Below are positions 1 to 5,668 of a stretch of 5,668 bases of DNA, piece after piece. Made by a program: the position numbers and the translations under genes. The stretch is taken from positions 1 through 5,668 of the forward strand of contig JBBRPS010000676.1 of the NCBI GenBank assembly GCA_038227745.1, given 5' to 3'. Source of the DNA: DASPXY01 sp038227745 (GTDB lineage: Bacteria; Planctomycetota; Planctomycetia; Gemmatales; Gemmataceae). How positions within the stretch are numbered: the stretch's first letter is position 1; each line of letters opens with the position of its first letter. A model generated the notes under the pieces. It searched no databases and was not told the DNA's origin. It saw nothing but the letters and a program-made list of their open reading frames with translations.

Positions 1-2240
1 GCCTCGGCCGGCGTCGCGCCCAGGTCGCTCAGGTTCGCCGAGCCGGCCATCTTCTCGATCCGCATGCCCAGGGCTTCGGGGCGTACCTCGGGCCGGGCCA
101 TGACCGCGTCGCACAGGGCCGCGACCTTCCCCTTGACCTCGGCGCTGAGCTGGATCTCGTCCGTCGCCACCCAGCCCTCGATGAGCCGCTTGCACGCCCG
201 CCGCGACGCCTGGCGCAGCAGCAGGCCGCGCGGGAACCAGACGGCGTACGTACCGAAGCTGCGGAAGGGCGTCACGGCCCCCGCGTGCGCTGGGCCCGAG
301 TCGCCGTCGTTCTCGTGCCGCAGCTGGTCCAGGCGCAGGCCCAGCGGCGTCGTCAGCTCGTGGAACAGGTAGCTGCCCAGGTGCGACAGCGTCTCGTCGA
401 GGGAGTCGGGGCTGCGGTGCGCCAGCGGCAGCAGGTACACCGAGCCGAACGGCGGCCCCTGGTCCACGATGCGCTGGCCCTCGGCCCCGTACTGGGCGAC
501 GAACGGCACCGACGGGTCGGTGAAGTGGTTCAGTTCGGTCAGCGTGGCGTAGACGTTCGCCTGCTCGCTCCGGGGCGTGGCCGGGTCGGTCGGGGCGCCG
601 CACAGCAGCAGGGCGGTGACCTCGGCGTCGGGGTGGCGCATCTGCATAAGGAGGCGGCGGACGGCGTAGCCCAGGTCGGGCAACAGGCCGCTGTTGCCGC
701 CGCCCGCGGCGGCGATGACGTAGACGCGCGGCGTGTTGTCGCGCAGCGCCAGGCCGGTCTGCGTCACCGACTGGTAGATCACGTCGGGGTTGGTCGCCTC
801 CTGGATCTCCTTCTTCAACCGGGCGAGCAGCCGCTGCTGGTTATCGACGAAGGCGAGCCGGCCCAGGGCGCGCGTGCCCTGCGTCTGCAGCGAGCGCGGC
901 ATGGCGTAGAGCTTCTCGCGCGGCAGCCACTCGCTCAGCTGCTCGATCAGGCGGCGGCGGTAGTTGCCGACCGGCTGCAGCGGCAGGTGGTGGATCTCGT
1001 TGCGCGTCAGGGCGACTTCCGGCGCGCCGCGGACGCCCGTGTTGACCGCCTCCGGGTCACTGTCGAGGCACAGGAAGCGCAGCAGCGGCAGCTTGGCCAG
1101 GTCGCCGAAGCGGTCGAGGAAGCGGCAGCGCAGCTCGAGGACTGCCTTGCGGCCGAAGCCGCCGACCCCGATGATGAGCGTCGGCCGCAAGGCCCCGGTC
1201 GCCGGCTGGGCGACCGTCATGCCCATCTCTTCGGGCGAGTTGTTCGCGGCGGGCGCGGGCGGCGGCGCCCCGAAATCCACTTCCTCATCGGGTGACCCGG
1301 GGGGTGATCCCGGCTCGCCGCCGAGGGCGAAGTCCTCCATCGTCTCGGACAGGCTCTTGGGCCGCGGCATGTGGCCGGTGAGCACGAGGTCGGGCTTCGA
1401 CGCCACCCGCGGGGCGCTGCGCGCCGTGTAGAGCGCGCGCAGGAACGCCATGCAGTTGGGGAAGCGCTCCTCGGGTTCCTTGGACAGGGCGCGGGCGACG
1501 ATCGGCCGTTCCCCCTCGGGCAAGGGGCGCAGCTCGGGCTTGCCCTTGAGGTGCTCCTGAGCCAGGATGCGCACGTTCTTGCCGGCGAACGGCCGCTGGC
1601 CGGTGAGCAGTTCCTGGTAGACGATGGCGAGGCTGTACTGGTCGCTGTGCCTGGAGATCTTGCCGTTGAACGTCTCGGGAGGTGCGTACAGGGGGGTGAC
1701 GCCGCCGAGGATGCCGGAAGCGCTCTGCCGCTCAAGGTGCTTGACCAGGCCGAAGTCCGCGACCTTGCCGCGGTCGCTGATGAGGAAGAGGTTGCGCGGC
1801 TTGACGTCGAGGTGCTGCAGCTTGTGCTTCTCGTACATCCAGTCGAGCGCCTCGGCGCAGTCGCGGAGGTAGCGGAGCAGGTCGTCGCGCGGCACGCCGA
1901 TCAGGCCGGCGTTCTGGCACTCGACGTACTGGTCGTGCAGGCTGCGGTCCGCCAATTCCATGACGATGACCAGCTCCCCATCGACGACCTCGATGCGGTC
2001 GAGCGAGCAGATGAAGGGATGGCGGACCTCCTTGATGCGCTGCAGGGCGTGCAGCTCCTGCTCGGCGCGGACGCCATCCACGTCGAGCGAGTTGAGGTTG
2101 CCGTAGACGAACTTGATGGCTTTGAACAGGCCGCCCGGCGCCTCACACTTCCACACTTCGCCGAAGCCGCCGCTGCCCAGGGGCTCGATCAGACGATACC
2201 CGGGAATCGGTTCGGCGTTCGGCTCCCGTATCCAGCTCAT
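1..2240 (-). CDS. Ser/Thr protein kinase fused to a tubulin/FtsZ-like domain (partial, C-terminus beyond window)
   Basis: Reading the minus strand from the ATG at 2240 gives 746 uninterrupted codons that run off the left edge. Residues ~15-272 are a Hanks-type kinase: Gly-loop LGSGGFGEVW (21-30), ATP-binding Lys43 in AIK, catalytic loop HLDVKPRN (143-150; Asp145, Lys147, Asn150), DFG at 162-164, then TP (182-183) and APPE (186-189). The HRD Arg is Leu, which makes it a non-RD kinase. Residues ~275-350 are a low-complexity Pro/Ala/Ser/acidic linker. From ~351 a tubulin-like domain begins: LIIGVGGFGRKAV (355-367) matches the first Gly box of FtsZ, LDSD (392-395) follows, then RALGRLAF (457-464), and AAGGGNSG (511-518) sits where the tubulin signature GGTGSG is expected. 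No membrane segment is seen, so the visible part looks cytosolic. The start is firm: an in-frame TGA lies one codon upstream (2244-2246), and AGGA sits 7 bases before ATG. Domain calls come from motifs; substrate and role are unknown. FtsZ-like proteins of this sort have been linked by comparative genomics to membrane remodelling, so kinase control of a polymer is a guess. Confidence 0.9.
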   Translation of the reverse strand, partial: MSWIREPNAEPIPGYRLIEPLGSGGFGEVWKCEAPGGLFKAIKFVYGNLNSLDVDGVRAEQELHALQRIKEVRHPFICSLDRIEVVDGELVIVMELADRSLHDQYVECQNAGLIGVPRDDLLRYLRDCAEALDWMYEKHKLQHLDVKPRNLFLISDRGKVADFGLVKHLERQSASGILGGVTPLYAPPETFNGKISRHSDQYSLAIVYQELLTGQRPFAGKNVRILAQEHLKGKPELRPLPEGERPIVARALSKEPEERFPNCMAFLRALYTARSAPRVASKPDLVLTGHMPRPKSLSETMEDFALGGEPGSPPGSPDEEVDFGAPPPAPAANNSPEEMGMTVAQPATGALRPTLIIGVGGFGRKAVLELRCRFLDRFGDLAKLPLLRFLCLDSDPEAVNTGVRGAPEVALTRNEIHHLPLQPVGNYRRRLIEQLSEWLPREKLYAMPRSLQTQGTRALGRLAFVDNQQRLLARLKKEIQEATNPDVIYQSVTQTGLALRDNTPRVYVIAAAGGGNSGLLPDLGYAVRRLLMQMRHPDAEVTALLLCGAPTDPATPRSEQANVYATLTELNHFTDPSVPFVAQYGAEGQRIVDQGPPFGSVYLLPLAHRSPDSLDETLSHLGSYLFHELTTPLGLRLDQLRHENDGDSGPAHAGAVTPFRSFGTYAVWFPRGLLLRQASRRACKRLIEGWVATDEIQLSAEVKGKVAALCDAVMARPEVRPEALGMRIEKMAGSANLSDLGATPAE

Positions 2241-2247
2241 GGATCAG

Positions 2248-2251
2248 TCCT
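2248..2251 (-). promoter_or_regulatory. Shine-Dalgarno for the kinase-tubulin gene
   Basis: AGGA on the minus strand lies 7 bases before the ATG at 2240. With the in-frame TGA at 2244-2246 it fixes the start codon. Confidence 0.7.
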
Positions 2252-2314
2252 GCATTCGCTTCATATTCGATCGGCGCGCCCGGCGGCGTGCCGGTGAGTT
2301 GATTCACGGGAGCG

Positions 2315-2330
2315 GACAGGCAAGCCTGTC
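2315..2330. repeat. Perfect 16-base dyad (7+2+7), hairpin or operator candidate
   Basis: GACAGGC-AA-GCCTGTC is a perfect inverted repeat, able to form a 6-bp stem closing a CAAG tetraloop. It lies 75-90 bases upstream of the kinase ATG, inside the predicted 5' leader if the promoter at 2378-2407 is right. No T-run follows on either strand, so it is not a convincing intrinsic terminator. It could be an operator, a leader hairpin or a dispersed genomic palindrome; the sequence alone does not decide. Confidence 0.45.
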
Positions 2331-2355
2331 TCCGTACGATCGCCGGTCTTCTCCG

Positions 2356-2365
2356 TTTCCGGAAA
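2356..2365. repeat. 10-base perfect palindrome TTTCCGGAAA
   Basis: TTTCCGGAAA reads the same on both strands and stands out from the GC-rich surroundings. It sits about 115-125 bases upstream of the kinase ATG, just past the expected transcription start for the candidate promoter at 2378-2407, a place where a repressor could bind. A 10-base palindrome can arise by chance, so this is weak. Confidence 0.25.
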
Positions 2366-2377
2366 AGTTCCTGCACA

Positions 2378-2407
2378 ACCATAGGTCGCGAGTGGGGGAT
2401 TGTCCAA
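2378..2407 (-). promoter_or_regulatory. Weak sigma70-like promoter candidate for the kinase-tubulin gene
   Basis: On the minus strand TTGGAC (2407-2402) is followed after 18 bases by TATGGT (2383-2378). Both boxes are imperfect matches to TTGACA and TATAAT. Transcription would begin near 2371 and give a leader of about 130 bases holding the two dyads at 2356-2365 and 2315-2330. No better minus-strand pair was found by eye between 2241 and 2500. Confidence 0.3.
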
Positions 2408-2424
2408 TGCGGGGGGCGGGCGAC

Positions 2425-2440
2425 TTCGCGCCTGCGCGAA
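2425..2440. repeat. Perfect 16-base dyad (7+2+7) TTCGCGC-CT-GCGCGAA
   Basis: The two 7-base arms are exact reverse complements around CT. It has the same geometry as the dyad at 2315-2330 but a different sequence. It lies just upstream of the candidate -35 box of the kinase promoter, where an operator or activator site could sit. Its CG-only core makes a chance origin in GC-rich DNA plausible. Confidence 0.35.
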
Positions 2441-2505
2441 CGGTGGCGCGGGCAGTGCCGGACGTCGGGGCGGGGTTGACCCGTTTGCCGCGTTGTGGTC
2501 ACGGG

Positions 2506-2660
2506 ACGTGGGTGCCGCCCATACGCCCGGGGTTCCGAAGACTCCACCCCGGGCTCTATTCGAGGAGGTTCTGGGGCGACCGTCGGTGTGTCCGTGTGGC
2601 CCCCGAATAAAGCCCGGGGTGGAGTCTTCGGAACCCCGGGCGTGTGGACGGTGGCCACGT
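2506..2660. repeat. Large nested inverted repeat, REPIN/BIME-like (two inverted hairpin units)
   Basis: Bases 2523-2562 and 2604-2643 are 40-base inverted arms matching at 39 positions; the only mismatch is 2556 against 2610. A 41-base spacer (2563-2603) separates them. Weaker pairing with a few mismatches and wobbles extends outward to 2506 and 2660, ending in ACGTGG/CCACGT. Each arm is itself a hairpin: GCCCGGGG, a 14-base loop, then CCCCGGGC (left 2525-2532 and 2547-2554; right 2612-2619 and 2634-2641). Two inverted copies of a short imperfectly palindromic unit is the architecture of paired REP sequences (REPIN, BIME), which are dispersed non-coding elements moved by RAYT transposases. 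No transposase is present and no clear target duplication is visible. Because both neighbours are transcribed away from it, it is not placed to end either gene. A long structured operator or a MITE are alternatives. Confidence 0.75.
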
Positions 2661-2687
2661 TGTGGGACGGAATCTTCGACCAGGCGC

Positions 2688-2716
2688 TTGTTCTTCGCCC
2701 ATCCCGCCCTTACAAT
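2688..2716 (+). promoter_or_regulatory. Sigma70-type promoter for the molybdenum hydroxylase operon
   Basis: TTGTTC (2688-2693) and TACAAT (2711-2716) are separated by exactly 17 bases, close to the TTGACA-17-TATAAT consensus, with an A/T content well above the local background. Transcription would start near 2723 and leave a leader of about 90 bases before the ATG at 2813. The promoter begins 27 bases after the end of the inverted repeat, so a protein or structure at the repeat could affect it. Confidence 0.6.
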
Positions 2717-2794
2717 CGCCGCAACCCGATGAAAGGGCAACAACGGGGGACGGACGCTCACGCTCCCCGGCACCACCTCACCCGGCTCACTCAC

Positions 2795-2803
2795 AAGGGA
2801 GGG
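2795..2803 (+). promoter_or_regulatory. Ribosome binding site deciding the start of the iron-sulfur subunit
   Basis: AAGGGAGGG lies 9 bases before the ATG at 2813. The reading frame stays open upstream, with in-frame ATGs at 2729 and 2495, but neither has a comparable site, and the one at 2495 precedes the predicted promoter. This site therefore selects 2813. Confidence 0.8.
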
Positions 2804-2812
2804 TCCCACGCG

Positions 2813-3451
2813 ATGAACGACCCACAGGAACCCCAGGAAAGACCCGGCCTGTCTCGGCGCCAGTTTCTCCGCGGGTCCGGCGTCGCCGCCGCCGCCACCA
2901 CCCTCGGCACCGCGACGCTCCAGGAGGTCGCCGAGGCCGCACAGCCCGCCCAGGCCAACGTCCCCGCCCAGGGGCCGGCCGCCCTCAAGCTGACGCTGAC
3001 CGTCAACGGTCGCCGCATGAACACCAGCGTCGAGCCGCGCGTCACCCTGCTCGACGCCCTGCGCAACGACCTCGACGTGACCGGCTGCAAGCGCGTTTGC
3101 GACCGCGGCACCTGCGGCGCCTGCACCGTCATGCTCGACGGCAAGCCCGTCTACTCCTGCTCCATGCTCGCCGTCGAGGCCCAGGGCAAGCAGGTGCGCA
3201 CCGCCGAGTCGCTGGTCAACGGCGACAAGCTCGACGCCGTGCCGCAGGCGTTCGTCCGCTACGACGCCCAGCAGTGCGGCTTCTGCACGCCCGGCTTTGT
3301 CGTCGCCCTCCGCGCCGTCCTCGACGCCAACCCCAAGGCCACGCCCGCCGAGGTGGAGCGCGGCCTGGCCGGCAACATCTGTCGCTGTGGCACTTACGAA
3401 CAAATGCGCGACGCCATCTACGCGCTGTGCAACCAGAAGAGAGGGGGGTGA
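2813..3451 (+). CDS. Tat-exported 2x[2Fe-2S] small subunit of a xanthine dehydrogenase-family molybdenum hydroxylase
   Basis: This 212-residue protein carries electrons from the molybdenum centre of the partner subunit towards FAD. A twin-arginine signal starts it: SRRQFLR (14-20), then an Ala-rich hydrophobic stretch (21-36) and possible cleavage sites after Ala42 (AEA) or Ala48 (AQA). Residues ~58-133 form a plant-type ferredoxin domain with Cys96, Cys101, Cys104 and Cys116 as [2Fe-2S] ligands in CDRGTCGAC...YSC; Cys92 is an additional nearby cysteine. Residues ~142-207 are the helical second domain, with CGFC (155-158) and CRC (190-192) binding the second cluster. All eight expected ligands are present. 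It resembles the E. coli YagT/PaoA class, which also has a Tat signal. It is first in the operon; only 3 bases separate its TGA from the next ATG. Family assignment is firm, but the substrate cannot be told from this subunit. Confidence 0.95.
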   Translation: MNDPQEPQERPGLSRRQFLRGSGVAAAATTLGTATLQEVAEAAQPAQANVPAQGPAALKLTLTVNGRRMNTSVEPRVTLLDALRNDLDVTGCKRVCDRGTCGACTVMLDGKPVYSCSMLAVEAQGKQVRTAESLVNGDKLDAVPQAFVRYDAQQCGFCTPGFVVALRAVLDANPKATPAEVERGLAGNICRCGTYEQMRDAIYALCNQKRGG

Positions 3452-3454
3452 ACC

Positions 3455-5659
3455 ATGCCGTGGCCTCAGAAAAGCCGACTGATCGGCACCAAGGTCCAGC
3501 GCCTGGACGGCCCCGACAAGGCCACCGGACGGGCGAAGTACAGCTATGACATCAACCGCCCCGGGATGCTGCACGCCCGCATCCTGCGCTGCCCGCACGC
3601 CCATGCCCGCGTCAAGAACATCAACACCGCCGCCGCCGAGAAGGTGGCCGGCTTCCGCGCCTTCCACATCATCGCCGCGGCCGGCACCGAGCTGCGCTAC
3701 GCCGGTGACGAGGTGATCGCCGTCTGCGCCGACACCGAGGAGCACGCCGAGGACGCCCTCCGCGCCGTCCGCGTCGATTACGAAACGCTCCCCTTCTTCG
3801 TCAAGGAGGAGGACGTGTTGCAGGGGCAGAACATCCCCAACACGGTCGGCGGCACCGGCAACCTCACCCCGGGCGGCTCGTTCGAGACGCAGAACTTCGC
3901 CCAGGAGGGCTTCCGCAACGCCGCCGCCACGGCCGAGGGCACCTACAGCGTCGCGACCATCTGTCACCAGTGCCTGGAGCCGCACGGCCTGGTCGCCGAG
4001 TGGGACGACAAGCTCGAAAACCTGACCGTGTGGGCCTCGACGCAGGCCGTCACCCTGACGGCCATCATGCTCGGCGCCCATTTCAAGATCCCGGCCACGC
4101 GCGTCAAGTGCATCACGCACTTCATGGGCGGCGGCTTCGGCAGCAAGTTCGGGCCGGACGTGCAGGGCGTGGTGGCCGCCGAGTTGGCCCGCAAGGCGCG
4201 CGCCCCGGTCAAGCTGCTGCTCGACCGCGCCGAGGAGGTGACGGTCGGCGGCGTGCGGCCGTCGGCGGCCGGTACGGTGCGCATCGCCGGGCGCAAGAAC
4301 GGCACCATCCAGGCCTACGAGATCGATTGCTACGGCAGCCCCGGCGTCGGCACCGGGGCGACGGTCAACTTCACCGGCCTGCCCTACGTCTACACGGGGG
4401 TGTCCTTCGTCAAGCGCCGCCACCGCGTCGTGCGGCTCAACACGCAGCGTGCCCGGGCGATGCGGGCGCCGGGCCACCCGCAGAGCAGCTTCCTCACCGA
4501 CCAGGCGGTCGATGACCTGGCGGCCCGGCTGAACATGGACCCGCTGCGGCTGCGGCTGCAGAACCTACCGCCCAACGACCCGACCGCCGTGCAGAACGCG
4601 CCGCTGTCGTTCCCGGCGCTGCGCCACACGATCTACACGCGCGAGATCCAGCTCGCCCGTGAGGTGTCGCAGTGGGACAAGAAGTGGCATGCGCCGGGCG
4701 GCGGCGAGAAGGGGCCGATCAAGCGCGGCATCGGCATGGCGATCCACACCTGGGGCGGCGGCGCCGGCCGGCCCAACGACGTCCGCGTCAGCATCCACAG
4801 CGACGGCTCGGTGCTGGTGCAGTCCTCAACGCAGGACCTGGGCACCTCCGAGCGGACCGTGCTGGCCATCGTCGTCGCGGAGGTGCTCGGCCTGGAGCCG
4901 CGCGACATCACGGTGCGCGTCGGCGAGAGCCAGTACGGCGCCTCGAGCCCGTCGGGCGGCAGCACGACCTGCCCCGGCACGGCGCCGGTGGCGTTCAACG
5001 CGGCCAACGCCGCCCGCACGCGCTTCTTCGAGCGGGTCGCGCCGCGTCTGATGAATTCGCAGGCGGGCGACCTGATTATCGAGCCGGGCCGCATCGTCAA
5101 CCGCCAGACGAACCAGAACTGGCCGTGGCGGCAGGCCTGCGCCCGCCTGGGCATGGACACCATCGAGGTGACCGACCGCTCGCTCGGGACGGGCCTGGAG
5201 AACAACGGCGTCGGCGGCGTGCAGGTCGCCGAGGTGCGCGTCGATACCGAGACGGGCGTGGTGTCGTGTACGCACGTCGTCGCGGTGCAGGACTGCGGCA
5301 CGATCATCAGCAAGCAGGGGTGCGAGTCGCAGGTGGCCGGCGGTGTCATCATGGGCGTCAACTACGCCCTGTTTGAAGAGCGGATCATGGACCGCCACAC
5401 CGGCCGGCAGGTCAACCCCGACATGGAGTTCTACAAGCTGGGCGGCATCCAGGACATGCCGAACGTCACCGTCCGCATGGTGGACATGCCGGAGCGGGGC
5501 GTGATCGGCATTGGCGAGCCGCCGACGATCTCGACCATCACCGCGGTCGGCAACGCGATCTTCAACGCCATCGGCGTGCGCGTCGGTCACGCACCGTACA
5601 CTCCGGAGCGCGTCCTCGCCGCCCTCGCCACCCCCAGAAAGGGAAGGAACGGTTCATGA
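3455..5659 (+). CDS. Molybdopterin-binding large subunit of a xanthine dehydrogenase-family oxidoreductase
   Basis: This 734-residue catalytic subunit would hydroxylate an aldehyde or aromatic heterocycle at a Mo-pyranopterin centre using water. Residues ~18-115 are the a/b hammerhead domain (RLDGPDKATGRAKY onward, ending near RVDYETLP). The rest is the Mo-cofactor-binding part: STQAV (195-199), with a Gln where the family places a Mo-site Gln; GGGFGSK (225-231); RAPGHPQ (337-343); TQDLGTSERTVLA (459-471); SGGSTTCPG (500-508); and GIGEPP (685-690), where Glu688 is the expected catalytic base. Length fits the YagR/PaoC class (about 730). No signal peptide is present, so it would cross the membrane bound to its Tat-tagged partner. 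GAGGGGGG (3439-3446 region, purine run ending at 3448) lies just before the ATG. The stop overlaps the next start as ATGA. The hammerhead looks short between GFRAF and LRYAGDEV, where relatives usually have a longer linker. The substrate is unknown. Confidence 0.95.
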   Translation: MPWPQKSRLIGTKVQRLDGPDKATGRAKYSYDINRPGMLHARILRCPHAHARVKNINTAAAEKVAGFRAFHIIAAAGTELRYAGDEVIAVCADTEEHAEDALRAVRVDYETLPFFVKEEDVLQGQNIPNTVGGTGNLTPGGSFETQNFAQEGFRNAAATAEGTYSVATICHQCLEPHGLVAEWDDKLENLTVWASTQAVTLTAIMLGAHFKIPATRVKCITHFMGGGFGSKFGPDVQGVVAAELARKARAPVKLLLDRAEEVTVGGVRPSAAGTVRIAGRKNGTIQAYEIDCYGSPGVGTGATVNFTGLPYVYTGVSFVKRRHRVVRLNTQRARAMRAPGHPQSSFLTDQAVDDLAARLNMDPLRLRLQNLPPNDPTAVQNAPLSFPALRHTIYTREIQLAREVSQWDKKWHAPGGGEKGPIKRGIGMAIHTWGGGAGRPNDVRVSIHSDGSVLVQSSTQDLGTSERTVLAIVVAEVLGLEPRDITVRVGESQYGASSPSGGSTTCPGTAPVAFNAANAARTRFFERVAPRLMNSQAGDLIIEPGRIVNRQTNQNWPWRQACARLGMDTIEVTDRSLGTGLENNGVGGVQVAEVRVDTETGVVSCTHVVAVQDCGTIISKQGCESQVAGGVIMGVNYALFEERIMDRHTGRQVNPDMEFYKLGGIQDMPNVTVRMVDMPERGVIGIGEPPTISTITAVGNAIFNAIGVRVGHAPYTPERVLAALATPRKGRNGS
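5645..5648 (+). promoter_or_regulatory. Shine-Dalgarno for the third operon gene
   Basis: AGGA within a longer purine run lies 7 bases before the ATG at 5656. It is the main evidence that the ATGA at the window's end is a real start and not just the end of the large-subunit gene. Confidence 0.65.
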
Positions 5660-5668
5660 AAAACTTCA
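5656..5668 (+). CDS. Start of a third operon gene, probably the FAD-binding subunit (partial)
   Basis: Only Met-Lys-Asn-Phe and one further base are visible. The ATG overlaps the large-subunit stop as ATGA, the usual sign of translational coupling, and has its own AGGA site 7 bases upstream. FAD-binding (CO dehydrogenase flavoprotein/YagS-type) subunits of this family often begin with Met-Lys followed by an aromatic within the first few residues, and this complex lacks that subunit so far. The identity is inferred from position and family composition; the residues alone cannot prove it. Confidence 0.55.

Larger units (their letters stand above)
2241..2812. other. Divergent intergenic region, 572 bases, no credible gene
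   Basis: This stretch separates the minus-strand kinase gene from the plus-strand Mo-hydroxylase operon, so it must hold both promoters. It contains one large nested inverted repeat (2506-2660), three perfect small dyads (2315-2330, 2356-2365, 2425-2440), one good and one weak promoter candidate, and the ribosome binding sites of both flanking genes. Several open frames cross it, but none has a recognisable product, and those crossing the inverted repeat only translate its two arms. Confidence 0.8.

Noticed and set aside
285..2297. Plus-strand open frames opposite the kinase-tubulin gene (for example 285-1295 and 1371-2297)
   Set aside because: Their translations are low-complexity Arg/Ala/Val/Gln-rich shadows of the kinase gene, which has intact kinase and tubulin motifs on the other strand.
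2365..2371. ECF sigma factor -35 motif (GGAACTT on the minus strand)
   Set aside because: The -35-like heptamer is there, but no convincing -10 partner such as CGTC or GTCT occurs at the required spacing.
2143..2658. Minus-strand open frame of 171 codons across the intergenic region
   Set aside because: It overlaps the 5' end of the kinase gene in another frame, translates both arms of the inverted repeat, and shows no domain or ribosome binding site of note.
2506..2660. Intrinsic terminator
   Set aside because: The stem is large and GC-rich, but no T-run follows and both flanking genes are transcribed away from it, so neither needs termination here.
2495..2812. N-terminal extension of the iron-sulfur subunit to an ATG at 2495 or 2729
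   Set aside because: The longest form would translate the inverted repeat and the promoter, and both would bury the Tat signal inside the protein. Neither start has a ribosome binding site like the one before 2813.
2261..4477. A 738-codon open frame on the minus strand
   Set aside because: It runs antisense to both Mo-hydroxylase genes, which have clear family motifs throughout, and crosses the inverted repeat. Long antisense frames are common in very GC-rich genes, and its translation shows no recognisable domain.

Overview
The window reads as part of a high-GC bacterial chromosome, most likely a planctomycete of the Gemmata type. That placement is inferred from three things. The first is a Ser/Thr kinase fused to a tubulin-like domain, an arrangement I associate with that group. 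The second is the strong G/C bias at third codon positions. The third is the family type of the molybdenum enzyme. No rRNA or other marker gene is present to confirm it.

Layout: two transcription units diverge from a 572-base intergenic region (2241-2812). To the left, on the minus strand, the first 746 codons of a large gene run from an ATG at 2240 off the window's left edge. It encodes an N-terminal Hanks-type kinase domain, a Pro/Ala/Ser/acidic linker, and a tubulin/FtsZ-like (Tubulin_2-type) domain. To the right, on the plus strand, is a tightly packed operon for a molybdenum hydroxylase of the xanthine dehydrogenase family. It holds a Tat-exported 2x[2Fe-2S] small subunit (2813-3451), a Mo-cofactor-binding large subunit (3455-5659), and the first four codons of a third gene (from 5656) that is probably the FAD-binding subunit.

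How the operon works together: the three products would form a periplasmic or envelope-associated aldehyde/aromatic-heterocycle oxidoreductase. Substrate would be hydroxylated at the Mo centre, with electrons passing through two [2Fe-2S] clusters to FAD. Only the small subunit carries a Tat signal, so the large subunit would be exported bound to it.

The intergenic region is the least ordinary part. It holds a nested inverted repeat, with 40-base arms matching at 39 positions and weaker pairing extending to 2506-2660. Each arm is itself a GC-rich hairpin, so the whole resembles two inverted REP units (a REPIN/BIME-like element). It also holds three smaller perfect dyads, a good sigma70-type promoter for the Mo-enzyme operon (TTGTTC-17-TACAAT) and a weaker candidate promoter for the kinase gene. 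I see no RNA gene, CRISPR array, insertion sequence or transposase.
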